From the NCBI RefSeq assembly GCF_000621665.1, contig NZ_JHXQ01000021.1:17058-81057 (forward strand): DNA of 64,000 nucleotides, written 5' to 3'. The position numbers and the translations under genes are program-made. The notes under the pieces were generated by a model, which did not search any database, was not told the DNA's origin, and saw only the letters and a list, made by a program, of their open reading frames with translations. Position 1 is the stretch's first letter; each line of letters starts with the position of its first letter. This document shows positions 7,478 to 16,292 of this stretch, piece by piece. This stretch comes from Allorhizobium undicola ORS 992 = ATCC 700741 (lineage in GTDB: Bacteria > Pseudomonadota > Alphaproteobacteria > Rhizobiales > Rhizobiaceae).

Positions 7478-8182
7478 TCATGAACCGCCTGCGGCGTGAC
7501 CGCTCAAAGGCAGCCATGTCTGAATGGTAAAGTCTGCGCCAGGCGCCTTTTCCTGAAAAAGCGCCAGCCCGCCAATCGTAAGGGGCTTGCCGATGAAAGG
7601 GGCGAAAATCCGGCGCAGACCGGCATCCACCGCCTCCATGGCCTCATCCGGCACCGGGCCGGTGAGCGTCATATGGAAGCGGAATTCCTCCATGACATAG
7701 GGATAACCCCAGCGCGCCAGCAGCGCCTGTTGCGCCGGGCTCAGCAAATGCGGCTTGCGGCGGGCAAGTTCGGCCTCGTTCAACGCCGCACGAAACGGGT
7801 CGAACACCTTGACCACATTTGCGGCGAAAGACTGGAGATCGCCATAGACCGCATCAGGCACCAGCGCAAAGAACCGGCCGATCCGGCCAAGGGTCAGGCA
7901 AGGAATATCGAAAGGCCGATTTTCGGCGCAGAACCGATGAAGCTGCGCCACAAGATCGGCCTCTCCCATCCCGTCCGCCAGCCGGAAGGGCGCCTTGAGG
8001 GTTGCGTGAAAACCATAACGGCGCGGATCGGCCGTCAGCGCGCAGGCTATGCCGGACGAAAGACCATCCCATGCTGGCGTTTCGGGCGCGGCCTCGCCGA
8101 AGGGGTCTCGGCCCAGCCAGCCGGAAGCAGCCCTGCTCAGCGCGTCTCCGGCGGGAGGCGTGTAATAAATTGCATAGCGCAA
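7478..8182 (-). CDS. DUF1045 2H-phosphoesterase, phosphonate-operon protein
   Basis: This 234-residue protein contains the two HxT motifs of the 2H phosphoesterase superfamily, at about H59-A-T61 (YGFHATLKAPF) and H170-M-T172 (FRFHMTLTGP). The family is often found in phosphonate operons. By position between PhnM and PhnN it could open the 5-phosphoribosyl 1,2-cyclic phosphate made by C-P lyase, the job done by PhnP elsewhere; that is inference. I chose the TTG at 8182 because it gives the family-like start xRYAIYYTPP and has an AAGGA ribosome site 8 nt upstream; a longer reading from 8227 is possible. Confidence 0.82.
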   Translation of the reverse strand: MRYAIYYTPPAGDALSRAASGWLGRDPFGEAAPETPAWDGLSSGIACALTADPRRYGFHATLKAPFRLADGMGEADLVAQLHRFCAENRPFDIPCLTLGRIGRFFALVPDAVYGDLQSFAANVVKVFDPFRAALNEAELARRKPHLLSPAQQALLARWGYPYVMEEFRFHMTLTGPVPDEAMEAVDAGLRRIFAPFIGKPLTIGGLALFQEKAPGADFTIQTWLPLSGHAAGGS

Positions 8183-8375
8183 AGGTCGTATCCTTGAATC
8201 GATTCCCCTTATTGTGGCCCGGCGCATCGCGCCATGACAAGGCCCTCGCTTCCCCTATCCGGCAATGCACGTCTCAAACTGAGGCGGCCCCGCCGTGCAA
8301 TCATGACGTGCCATTGAAACTTTCGTAATCTCTGCGCGTTATCATGATCACATTGCTCCATATGAGGGTGGCGTC

Positions 8376-8471
8376 ATGGAAGTCGAAATGATGTTCGGAC
8401 TTTTCATCTCAGTCATGATCGGCGCGCCTGCAATTTGCGCGCTCTGGTATGCGGGCCGCCCGGGAGACTGA
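8376..8471 (+). CDS. Possible 31-residue single-pass membrane peptide
   Basis: A short ORF encodes MEVEMMFGLFISVMIGAPAI and then CALWYAGRPGD. It is a single hydrophobic helix (about residues 5-27) with an acidic N-terminus and charged C-terminal tail. A GAGGG ribosome site lies at a good distance from the ATG. The stop codon directly abuts a hexanucleotide microsatellite. No function can be assigned; it might be a small regulatory membrane protein or a chance ORF. Confidence 0.5.
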   Translation: MEVEMMFGLFISVMIGAPAICALWYAGRPGD

Positions 8472-8476
8472 AATCC

Positions 8477-8506
8477 ATCCCCATCCCCATCCCCATCCCC
8501 ATCCCC
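8477..8506. repeat. Hexanucleotide microsatellite (ATCCCC)x5
   Basis: Five perfect tandem copies of ATCCCC, with a partial flanking copy on the left, begin 6 bp after the stop of the 31-residue ORF. Perfect 6-bp tandem repeats of this kind are prone to slipped-strand copy-number change. The location is intergenic, 160 bp upstream of the glutamine amidotransferase gene. Confidence 0.9.
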
Positions 8507-8667
8507 AAAAATGGTCACGCGCCGCAATATTGCGCTGCGAAAAGTGATTGTGCGCTTCGTCAAAAATTTGTCATGAAGCAAGGGAAGCTTCACGCTTCGT
8601 TATCACTTCGCACCAACAATGGTGCAACCGGTGCATCGATGCGCCGGAGGCCGGAGAAGTTTTGCAC

Positions 8668-9480
8668 ATGTGTCGCTGGGCAGCCTATCGGGGAGAGCCG
8701 CTTTTCATCGAGGAACTCGTGTCCTCTCCTGCACATTCGCTCATCGAGCAATCGGTCTGCGCCACCCGCGCCCGCACCTCTACCAATGCCGACGGCTTCG
8801 GCCTTGCCTGGTATGGCGACCGCGCCGAGCCGGGACGTTTCCGCGATGTGTTGCCCGCCTGGTCGGATTGCAATCTGAAAAGCATTGCCCGCCAGATCCG
8901 CTCGCGGCTGTTTCTGGCGCATGTGCGCGCCGCCACCCACGGCGCCACGCGGCGCGACAATTGCCATCCCTTCGTCTTCGAAAACTGGTCCTTCATGCAT
9001 AATGGCCAGATCGACCACTTCGACCGTATCCGCCGCTCCATGGAGCAGATGCTGGACGACCGGCATTTCGGCGCCCGCCACGGCACGACGGACTCGGAGA
9101 TGCTCTTTCTGCTGGCCATGCAGTTCGGGATGCAGGAAAGGCCGCTGGCGGCCATGGCGGAAGCCATCGGCTTCGTGGAGGGCCTCAGCCTGCACATGAC
9201 GGGAGAGACGCGGGTGCGCTTCACCGCCGCCTTTTCCGATGGCGAAACGCTTTATGCCGTGCGCTATTCCACGGACGAATTTGCACCCACGCTCTATGCA
9301 GGCCCGATGGGACCTGCGGGCGGCTATTGCATCGTTTCCGAACCGCTGGATGACAATAGCGAAAGCTGGGTGGAAATTCCGGCTGGCAGCGCCGTCATCC
9401 TCGGGCAGGACGGGCTGAACATCGCCGATTTCCAGCCCGATGGCGCCCGCCTTGCAACCCCTCAGCGCGAAATGGCCTGA
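8668..9480 (+). CDS. Class II glutamine amidotransferase (EgtC/YafJ-like)
   Basis: This 270-residue Ntn-hydrolase starts MCRWAAYRG, so that Cys2 becomes the N-terminal nucleophile after Met removal, the rule for this family. ADGFGLAWYGD, RAATHGATRRDNCHPF and FMHNGQIDHF are the characteristic glutaminase segments. The ATG at 8668 is chosen because only it exposes Cys2; longer in-frame readings start upstream. These enzymes hydrolyse glutamine or gamma-glutamyl amides; the physiological substrate of the stand-alone type is usually unknown. It converges with the LysR gene that ends at 9503. Confidence 0.9.
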   Translation: MCRWAAYRGEPLFIEELVSSPAHSLIEQSVCATRARTSTNADGFGLAWYGDRAEPGRFRDVLPAWSDCNLKSIARQIRSRLFLAHVRAATHGATRRDNCHPFVFENWSFMHNGQIDHFDRIRRSMEQMLDDRHFGARHGTTDSEMLFLLAMQFGMQERPLAAMAEAIGFVEGLSLHMTGETRVRFTAAFSDGETLYAVRYSTDEFAPTLYAGPMGPAGGYCIVSEPLDDNSESWVEIPAGSAVILGQDGLNIADFQPDGARLATPQREMA

Positions 9481-9502
9481 TTGGTCCCAAAGCGCATCTG
9501 TC

Positions 9503-10432
9503 TCAGCCTTGTAAATGCGCGACCAGATTGACCGTCTCTTTCTGAAAAAGCCGCGCAGACGGCGATAGCGGCGTATTGGCTGGCCAGATCAGACCAATCG
9601 GCTCGATGGCCAGTGTCAAAGGCAGGGGAAGGATTTGGCACAGCCCCTGCTCGCGCCAGCTTTCCGCATGATTCTGCGTGACCAGCGACAAGGCAGGCGT
9701 TGCCTGCAAGAAAGCCGTGAGATAGGGCAAGGAGCCGATTTCCACCCGCATTTGCGGAAATGGCAGACGAAGTTCCGATAAGAAGTCGGCAAAGTGGTTG
9801 CGCGTCGGCGTGCCCGGCAGGGGCAGGCACCACAGGCACTCCATGGCCTCCACCCAGCTGATCCTTGCCCTTTGAAGCAGCGGATGCCCGGCGCTGGCAA
9901 CCACGACATAATGGGGAGATGGAATGGCCATGCCTTCCAGATCGGAAGCCATCAGCCGCGGCACCATGCGTCCAAAGGCAAGATCCACCCGGCCCGTTCT
10001 GAGCGCCTTCAGCACTTCCGGCAGGGTTTCCTCGTATAATTGCAGCGTCACGCGCGGATATTGCACCTTCATGGCGGCAAAGATTCGGGAAATGACCGGA
10101 GAAATGGAAAGCGCCTGCGCACCGATGCGCAAAAGGCCCGCACCGCCCTCAGCCACCAGCGCCACCTCATCGCCCAGGATTTTCAGCTCACCCAGAATGC
10201 GCCGCGCCGCCTGAATGACCTGCTGGCCCGCAAGCGTCGAAACCACGCCACGCCCGCGCCGCTCGAATAGCTGAACACCTGCCAGTTGCTCCACCTCCCC
10301 GACCATTTTGGAAATAGCCGCCTGGGTGACGAACATGTCCTCCGCCGCACGGCTGATGCTGCCGCGCTCCTCAATGGCGAGAATGACCCGCAACTGCCTG
10401 AGTTTTAAGCGCTCCACCCAGTCCGTCTTCAA
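9503..10432 (-). CDS. LysR-family regulator divergent from an MFS/M20 operon
   Basis: This 309-residue protein begins with a LysR winged helix-turn-helix (LKLRQLRVILAIEERGSISR, then AAEDMFVTQAAISKMVGEVE). The effector domain resembles the GbpR/PcaQ-type branch (LRIGAQALSISPVISRI, DLAFGRMV). It is transcribed away from the MFS transporter and M20 hydrolase genes, the usual arrangement for a LysR activator of its neighbours. A dyad with LysR-box character lies in the shared 207-bp intergenic region. Confidence 0.9.
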   Translation of the reverse strand: MKTDWVERLKLRQLRVILAIEERGSISRAAEDMFVTQAAISKMVGEVEQLAGVQLFERRGRGVVSTLAGQQVIQAARRILGELKILGDEVALVAEGGAGLLRIGAQALSISPVISRIFAAMKVQYPRVTLQLYEETLPEVLKALRTGRVDLAFGRMVPRLMASDLEGMAIPSPHYVVVASAGHPLLQRARISWVEAMECLWCLPLPGTPTRNHFADFLSELRLPFPQMRVEIGSLPYLTAFLQATPALSLVTQNHAESWREQGLCQILPLPLTLAIEPIGLIWPANTPLSPSARLFQKETVNLVAHLQG

Positions 10433-10493
10433 ACCATCACCTTTTCAGCATGTGTTCCTGCCACACCACCCGCTGGTATGCAGGGCTTCTGTT

Positions 10494-10525
10494 CCATACT
10501 ATAACCAAATTGTAATAGTATATGG
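10494..10525. promoter_or_regulatory. Candidate LysR-binding dyad
   Basis: ATACTAT (10496-10502) and ATAGTAT (10515-10521) form a perfect 7-bp inverted repeat with a 12-bp spacer. The surrounding CCATA and TATGG add an outer symmetric pair. It lies between the divergent LysR and MFS genes, 62 bp upstream of the LysR start and 115 bp upstream of the MFS start. Confidence 0.5.
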
Positions 10526-10639
10526 ATGGCTTTTCAATTTTCGCGCGGTTTTTCTCCCTTTATCAAAAGAAGCGTCGGAGCAATCGGGCAAGATCAGCCC
10601 TTGAAAACCTCCGATATGAACCAAAAACGGGGAACGACC

Positions 10640-11926
10640 ATGACGACCCTTACCTCTGAGCATATCAAGGCTCCATCACGCACGCGGGTAATTTCCGCCG
10701 TCTCCATCGGCAATGCGCTGGAATATTACGATCTGACCCTCTTTACCTTCTTTGCCGTGACGATCGGCAAGGTAGCCTTCCCTTCAGCCGATCCGACGGC
10801 GCAGATCCTGTTGTCGCTTGGCGTTTATGGCACTGGCTATTGCGCCCGCCCGCTGGGAGGATTGCTGATCGGCATGTTCGGCGACCGCTACGGGCGCAAG
10901 GCCGCCGTCAACCTGACACTGCTTTTGATGGCTATCGGCACGATGATGATCGGCCTGACGCCAAGCCATGACGCCGCTGGCGTGCTGGCGCCCATCGTGG
11001 TGATTGCCGGACGTCTTTTGCAGGGCTTTTCCGCCGGGGGCGAGACCGGCGCGTCCACCACGCTTCTGGCGGAATCCGCCCCGCCCAATGAACGCGGTTT
11101 CTTTGCAAGCTGGCAACTGGCCAGCCAGGGTCTGGCCGTCGTCATCGGCGCGGCCATCGTGTCCAGCCTCAATACGTTTCTGTCCCCTGAAGCCATGAAT
11201 GACTGGGGCTGGCGCATTCCCTTCATCCTCGGCATTGTCATCGTTCCGATCGGCCTTTTCCTGCGCTCGGCGGTGGAAGAAACGCTGGATGTCGATACCG
11301 CCAGCAAGGCCCGCGCGGAAAATCCGGTGGGAAGCGTCATCACGCTGCACTGGACACGCACGCTCTGGGCGGTGCTGGCGCTTCTGGGGGCCAATGCCGC
11401 CTATGTCATCCTCAATCTCTATGTGCCAACCTTCGGCGTGCGCGAATTGCACATGTCGCCGGCCACTGCCTCAACCGCCGCGCTGGTGGGCGGCATTTCC
11501 ATGGTGATCTTTGCACCGCTCGGCGGGCTGCTCAGTGACCGCTACGGCCGCAAACTGCCGCTGATCCTCTCACGCATCGCCATTCTGGCGCTGGTCTACC
11601 CCGCCTTTCTGGTGGTGGTCGAAACGAACAGCCCCGCCGTTCTTCTCATCATGGTCGCGGTCATGAGCGCCATTCAGGGCCTGGGCTCCGGACTGATGAT
11701 CGCCATTGTCGAGAATTTCCCCAAGACGGTCCGCGTGACCGGCCTTTCGGCGGCCTATGCCATCGGTGTCATGCTGAGCGGCGGTTTTGGCCAGATGATC
11801 GTGACCTGGCTGATCTCCACCACCGGCAGCAAGCTGGCGCCCGCCCTTTATGTCATTCTGATCGGGGCATTTTCCCTGATCGGCGTGTGGAATATGTTCA
11901 AGCCACTGCAAACGGAAAAGGCCTGA
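10640..11926 (+). CDS. MFS transporter, metabolite:H+ symporter (MHS) type
   Basis: This 428-residue protein has about 12 membrane helices and the MFS loop motif twice (GMFGDRYGRKAAV near residue 85; GLLSDRYGRKLPL in the second half). The N-terminal SVSIGNALEYYDLTLFTFFA is typical of the MHS/ProP-like family that imports organic acids, osmolytes or dipeptide-like compounds. The ATG at 10640 has a GGGGAACG ribosome site; another in-frame ATG is at 10616. It is 4 bp from the following M20 hydrolase gene, so it probably imports that enzyme's substrate. Confidence 0.88.
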   Translation: MTTLTSEHIKAPSRTRVISAVSIGNALEYYDLTLFTFFAVTIGKVAFPSADPTAQILLSLGVYGTGYCARPLGGLLIGMFGDRYGRKAAVNLTLLLMAIGTMMIGLTPSHDAAGVLAPIVVIAGRLLQGFSAGGETGASTTLLAESAPPNERGFFASWQLASQGLAVVIGAAIVSSLNTFLSPEAMNDWGWRIPFILGIVIVPIGLFLRSAVEETLDVDTASKARAENPVGSVITLHWTRTLWAVLALLGANAAYVILNLYVPTFGVRELHMSPATASTAALVGGISMVIFAPLGGLLSDRYGRKLPLILSRIAILALVYPAFLVVVETNSPAVLLIMVAVMSAIQGLGSGLMIAIVENFPKTVRVTGLSAAYAIGVMLSGGFGQMIVTWLISTTGSKLAPALYVILIGAFSLIGVWNMFKPLQTEKA

Positions 11927-11930
11927 CAGC

Positions 11931-13349
11931 ATGAAGAACACCCGCACCCTGCCCGACATCGTTGACCACCACGCAGAACCCTTCGTGGCGCTCGCCGACA
12001 CCATCTGGGCAATGCCGGAAATCTGCTACACCGAACACCGCTCGGCGGCAGAGCATGAGGCCATGGCCCGCGCCGGCGGCTTTCGTGTCACCACCGGCAT
12101 TGCCGGCATTCCAACGGCACTGATGGCGGAAGCTGGCGAGGGCGGACCCGTCATCGCCATTCTTGGCGAGTATGACGCCCTGCCCGGCCTCAGCCAGGAA
12201 GCGGGCGTTGCGCAGTATCGGCCCGTGGAGGCAGGCGGCCATGGTCATGGCTGCGGCCACAACCTTCTGGGCTCTGCGGCGCTTCTGGCCGCCACCGCCG
12301 TCAAGCAGTGGCTGGAGGAACAGGGCCTGCCCGGACGGGTGCGCTATTATGGCTGCCCCGCCGAGGAAGGTGGTGCCGCCAAGACATTCATGGTGCGCGC
12401 GGGCGCCTTCGACGATGTGGATATTGCGCTTTGCTGGCATCCGCATTGCTTCACGGAGGTGACACCGCCGCATTCGCTGGCCAATACCCGCATGGATTTC
12501 AGCTTTACGGGCCGCGCCTCGCACGCTGCCGCCTTTCCGCATCTGGGGCGCAGCGCACTCGATGCGGTGGAGCTGATGAGCGTCGGCGTGAATTACATGC
12601 GCGAGCATATGCCAAGCGACGCGCGCATCCATTACGCCGTTCTGGACACTGGCGGCGTTGCGCCAAACGTGGTGCAGGCCCATGCCAGGGTGCGTTATTC
12701 CATTCGCGCCACGGACCTGCCCGGCATGGTGGAACTGGTGGAACGGGTGAAAAAAGTGGCCGAAGGCGCCGCCCTGATGACGGAAACCCGCGTGGAGGCC
12801 AGCATTGTCAGCGCGGTTTCGAACCTGCTTGGCAATACGCCGCTGGAAACGGCCATGAACGACGTGCTGACGAAGCTTGGCGGGGTGAGCTTCGACGATG
12901 AGGATCGCGCCTTTGCCGCCGCCATTCGCAAGAGCCTGAGCGACAACGACATTGCCAGCGCCTTCAAGGGCGTTGGCCTGGAGCGCAACGACGATGTGCT
13001 GTTCGAGGGCGTTGTGCCGCAGGCTTCGCCGCGCCAGTTGATGATGGGCTCCACCGATGTCGGCGATGTCAGTTGGGCCGTGCCGACCGTGCAGGCCCAT
13101 GCCGCGCTTTTTGCCATCGGCACGCCGTTCCATTCCTGGCAACTGGTGGCGCAGGGCAAATCCCCCGCCGCCCACAAGGGCATGGTTTTCGTGGCAAAGG
13201 CCATGGCGATGGTGGCAGAACGCGCCCTCAGCGAACCGGCCCTGATTACCGCGGCAAAACAGGATCTCGACCGCCGGCGTGGTGGCCATGCCTATCAATG
13301 CCCCATGCCGCCAGACGTGGCCCCGCCGCTGACCATGTCGCTGAAATGA
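11931..13349 (+). CDS. M20-family amidohydrolase (AbgB/aminoacylase-like)
   Basis: This 472-residue protein has the M20 di-metal site: EYDALPGLSQ (Asp near residue 82), GHGHGCGHNLLG (His/Cys region near residue 105) and PAEEGGAAK (Glu-Glu pair near residue 145). A dimerisation lid follows (FTGRASHAAAFPHLGRSALDA). The overall sequence is closest in character to p-aminobenzoyl-glutamate hydrolase subunit B and related N-acyl amino acid hydrolases, although no AbgA-type partner is present. It is the second gene of an operon with the MFS transporter and ends at a strong terminator. Confidence 0.88.
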   Translation: MKNTRTLPDIVDHHAEPFVALADTIWAMPEICYTEHRSAAEHEAMARAGGFRVTTGIAGIPTALMAEAGEGGPVIAILGEYDALPGLSQEAGVAQYRPVEAGGHGHGCGHNLLGSAALLAATAVKQWLEEQGLPGRVRYYGCPAEEGGAAKTFMVRAGAFDDVDIALCWHPHCFTEVTPPHSLANTRMDFSFTGRASHAAAFPHLGRSALDAVELMSVGVNYMREHMPSDARIHYAVLDTGGVAPNVVQAHARVRYSIRATDLPGMVELVERVKKVAEGAALMTETRVEASIVSAVSNLLGNTPLETAMNDVLTKLGGVSFDDEDRAFAAAIRKSLSDNDIASAFKGVGLERNDDVLFEGVVPQASPRQLMMGSTDVGDVSWAVPTVQAHAALFAIGTPFHSWQLVAQGKSPAAHKGMVFVAKAMAMVAERALSEPALITAAKQDLDRRRGGHAYQCPMPPDVAPPLTMSLK

Positions 13350-13377
13350 AAAATGGCCGGTCAAACCGGCCATTTTC
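13348..13377 (+). terminator. Rho-independent terminator of the MFS/M20 operon
   Basis: A perfect 12-bp stem AAAATGGCCGGT/ACCGGCCATTTT with loop CAA overlaps the stop codon of the M20 gene and ends in TTTTC. The A/T symmetry could allow weak termination in the other direction. Confidence 0.85.
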
Positions 13378-13392
13378 AGAGCATATTTACAG

Positions 13393-13440
13393 TGTTACAG
13401 CGTCCTTTGGCCGTTTGATGAAACGCAGGACGCTGTAACA
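13393..13440. repeat. D-module palindrome (Bru-RS-like), terminating side of grpE
   Basis: TGTTACAGCGTCCT (13393-13406) and AGGACGCTGTAACA (13427-13440) are perfect 14-bp inverted arms around a 20-nt loop. Parts of the same sequence occur at about 40610-40655, 44422 and 54890-54930. It resembles the Bru-RS palindromes described in Brucella (from memory, not checked). It sits between the convergent M20 and grpE genes. Confidence 0.75.
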
Positions 13441-13450
13441 GCTTCTGGTA

Positions 13451-14089
13451 TTACGCGGATTTGCCAGACTCGTCGCCGGCCGCTTCCGTCTTCGGGCCGC
13501 CCTTGGCAACACCCACCATTGCGGGGCGCAGAACCCGCTCGCCAATGGTGTAACCGGCCTGTACCACCTGAACCACCGTATTGTTGGGAACATTCGGGTT
13601 TGGCACTTCAAACATGGCCTGATGGAAATTGGGATCGAAACGCTGGCCTTCCGGCTCGATCTTCTTTACACCGTGGCGCTCAAGCGTGGAAAGCATGGCG
13701 CGCTCGGTCATTTCCACCCCTTCGATCAGCGAGGCAAGACCGGCTTCGGCTGCGGCGCGGGCTTCCGCCGGAACGGCTTCGATGGCGCGGCGAAGATTGT
13801 CGGACACCGCCAGCATGTCGCGGGCAAAGCCGGTGACGGCGTAGCTTTTTGCGTCCTTCACATCGCGTTCGGTGCGGCGGCGCAGATTGTCCATGTCGGC
13901 GGCCAGCCGCAGGAAACGGTCGCGCAGCTCGGAATTTTCCGCCTGAAGCGCGGCCAGCGGATCTGGCGTTTCGACCTTCGCCTCGTCTGCTGCCCCTCCG
14001 GCGTTCTGATCGCTATTGTCGATTGCGGCTTGCGCCGGGGCCTCGGCCGCAGCAGCGTCAGGTCCGTTCTTGGTTGTGTCATCGGTCAT
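13451..14089 (-). CDS. grpE: Nucleotide exchange factor GrpE
   Basis: GrpE releases ADP from DnaK in the Hsp70 cycle. The 212-residue protein has a low-complexity acidic/Ala-rich N-terminus, a long coiled coil ([20 protein letters not shown], residues about 47-66, then [20 protein letters not shown]), and the C-terminal beta domain with [17 protein letters not shown] and [21 protein letters not shown]. It follows hrcA on the same strand, a common rhizobial arrangement. Confidence 0.97.
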   Translation of the reverse strand: MTDDTTKNGPDAAAAEAPAQAAIDNSDQNAGGAADEAKVETPDPLAALQAENSELRDRFLRLAADMDNLRRRTERDVKDAKSYAVTGFARDMLAVSDNLRRAIEAVPAEARAAAEAGLASLIEGVEMTERAMLSTLERHGVKKIEPEGQRFDPNFHQAMFEVPNPNVPNNTVVQVVQAGYTIGERVLRPAMVGVAKGGPKTEAAGDESGKSA

Positions 14090-14207
14090 GACGTTCTCCG
14101 GTATGCATGTTGTCCGGTCCGCATATCAGCGTTCGGACCGTAAAAATCAAGACTTCGTGTTGAGGAGAATGACAGGCAGAAGCAATGGAAGACGAAGGTG
14201 CACGCCT

Positions 14208-15293
14208 TCAGCCTCCCTTGCGGGACAGCCGCGCCATGATCTGGGCGGTATAATCCACCATGGGCACGATGCGCGAATAGTTCAACCGCGTCGGTCCGAT
14301 CACGCCGACGGCGCCGACGATCCGGTCATCGCCATCGCGATAGGGCGCGACGATCAGCGAGGAGCCGGAAAGCGAAAACAGCTTGTTTTCCGAACCGATG
14401 AAGATGCGCACACCCGGCCCCGTTTCCGCGAGGCTGAGGATTTCGATCAGGCTTTCCTTCCGCTCCAGATCGTCGAACAGCAGGCGCAATCGATCCATGT
14501 CGTCCGTGCCACCAAGGCCTTCCAGCAGGTTGGCGCGCCCGCGCACGATCAGCCGGGTGGGCTTGTCGCCCTCCCCGCCGGACCAGATCGCCAGCCCCCG
14601 CTCCACCAGGTCGCGGGAAAGCGCATCCAGCTCGTATTCCACCTGGCCTTTCAGTTTTTCAAGCTGGCTTTTCACTTCATGCAGCGTCTGGCCCGCCAGA
14701 TGCGCATTGAGGAAATTGGCCGCCTCCGTGAGCTGCGAGGCGGTAATGCCCGCCGGAAGCTCGATGATACGGTTTTCAACCTGGTTGTGTTCACCCACCA
14801 GCACGGCGAGCGCCTTGGTGGGCTCGAGCCTTATGAATTCCACATGCTTGAGAACCGGATCGGACTTGGCGGCAATGACCAGACCCGCCCCACGCGACAG
14901 GCCAGACAACATGCGGCTGGCCTCGTTGAACACGCCTTCCATCGACTGATCGTCTTCGGAGGGCCGGATCTGGCGCTCGATGGAGCCGCGTTCCTCGTCG
15001 GAAAGACTGCCGACCTGCATGAACGCATCCACGAAAAATCTGAGCCCGATCTGGGTGGGAAGCCTTCCGGCACTGACATGCGGCGAATAGATCAGCCCCA
15101 ATTCCTCCAGATCGCTCATCACGTTGCGCACGGAGGCTGGCGAAAGCGCCATGGGCAGAATACGCGACAGATTGCGCGAGCCGAGCGGCTCGCCCGATTC
15201 GAGATAGGATTCAACGATACGCCGAAAGATTTCCCGCGACCTGTCATCCAGGCCCGCCGAACCCTGCATGTCCCTGATCGTGCCGCTGCCCAT
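14208..15293 (-). CDS. hrcA: Heat-inducible transcription repressor HrcA
   Basis: HrcA represses groESL and other chaperone genes through CIRCE elements. The 361-residue protein has the N-terminal winged helix (DDRSREIFRRIVESYLESGE, then ASVRNVMSDLEELGLIYSPH) and the C-terminal VGVIGPTRLNYSRIVPMVDY motif. The ATG at 15293 has AAGG close upstream; starts at 15269 or 15371 are also possible, and the conserved region is included in all. It is 118 bp upstream of grpE and divergent from rph. I saw no CIRCE element in this window. Confidence 0.95.
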   Translation of the reverse strand: MGSGTIRDMQGSAGLDDRSREIFRRIVESYLESGEPLGSRNLSRILPMALSPASVRNVMSDLEELGLIYSPHVSAGRLPTQIGLRFFVDAFMQVGSLSDEERGSIERQIRPSEDDQSMEGVFNEASRMLSGLSRGAGLVIAAKSDPVLKHVEFIRLEPTKALAVLVGEHNQVENRIIELPAGITASQLTEAANFLNAHLAGQTLHEVKSQLEKLKGQVEYELDALSRDLVERGLAIWSGGEGDKPTRLIVRGRANLLEGLGGTDDMDRLRLLFDDLERKESLIEILSLAETGPGVRIFIGSENKLFSLSGSSLIVAPYRDGDDRIVGAVGVIGPTRLNYSRIVPMVDYTAQIMARLSRKGG

Positions 15294-15558
15294 CCTGCCT
15301 TCGAAATCTTTTCTGAAATCCGGTCTTCTTGCGAAAACCGATGTTTGCGTTCCATCACCTGTCCTGACCAATATAGTTTGTCCGCTTCGCTTAACAACGG
15401 TATTTTAACGGCCTTTCGGCCGGGCTGCGGCTTTTCCTTTGCAAATGGCGCCAAGCGCTCGTAGAAGGCAGCGGAGTTCCCGACATGCGAGGCGCCAGGC
15501 CTGCTTCGGGCAGGATGGTGCAAGCGACCTCGCGGGCGCGGGCTTTTGGGAGAAGAGA

Positions 15559-16275
15559 ATGCGGCCTTCAGGCAGAAAAACCGACCAGATGCGCAAGGTG
15601 AGCTTCGAGCGCAATGTTTCCAAACATGCCGAAGGCTCCTGTCTCGTCAAATTTGGCGATACGCATGTGCTGTGCACCGCAAGCCTCGAAGAAAAGACCC
15701 CGCCATGGCTGCGCAACTCCGGCAAGGGCTGGGTGACAGCCGAATACGGAATGCTGCCGCGCGCCACGGGAGAGCGCATGAAGCGGGAAGCCGCTTCCGG
15801 CAAGCAGGGCGGCCGCACGCTGGAAATCCAGCGGCTGATCGGCCGCTCGCTGCGTGCGGTGGTGAACCTGGAAGCCATGGGCGAGCGCCAGATTTCCATC
15901 GACTGCGACGTGCTTCAGGCCGATGGCGGCACCCGGACAGCCGCCATCACCGGCGCATGGCTGGCCCTGCATGATTGCCTGAAGTGGATGGAAAACCGCA
16001 ACATGGTGAAGGTGGAGCGCGTGCTGAAAGATCATGTCGCCGCCATTTCCTGCGGAATTTTTGCCGCCCAGCCGGTCATCGACCTCGACTATCTGGAGGA
16101 TTCGGCAGCCGAAACCGATGCCAATTTCGTCATGACCGGTTCAGGCGGCATCGTGGAAATCCAGGGCACCGCCGAAGGCAAGCCCTTCAGCCAGGAAGAA
16201 TTCCTGACTTTGCTCGATCTTGCCCGCAACGGCATTGCCGAACTGGTGGATCTGCAAAAGCAGGCACTGGCCTGA
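15559..16275 (+). CDS. rph: Ribonuclease PH
   Basis: RNase PH is a phosphorolytic 3'-exonuclease that trims tRNA precursors. The 238-residue protein has the usual MRPSGRxxDQ start, the [17 protein letters not shown] segment with phosphate-binding Arg residues, [17 protein letters not shown], and [18 protein letters not shown]. The ATG at 15559 gives the family N-terminus. It leads a run of four co-oriented genes (rph, VOC, rdgB, hemW). Confidence 0.97.
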   Translation: MRPSGRKTDQMRKVSFERNVSKHAEGSCLVKFGDTHVLCTASLEEKTPPWLRNSGKGWVTAEYGMLPRATGERMKREAASGKQGGRTLEIQRLIGRSLRAVVNLEAMGERQISIDCDVLQADGGTRTAAITGAWLALHDCLKWMENRNMVKVERVLKDHVAAISCGIFAAQPVIDLDYLEDSAAETDANFVMTGSGGIVEIQGTAEGKPFSQEEFLTLLDLARNGIAELVDLQKQALA

Positions 16276-16292
16276 GGGGGCAGACGACTGCA

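Noticed and set aside
8348..8593. 81-codon minus-strand ORF with a Gly-Asp repeat
   Set aside because: The Gly-Asp repeat comes only from reading the ATCCCC microsatellite backwards, and the rest is antisense to the small membrane ORF.
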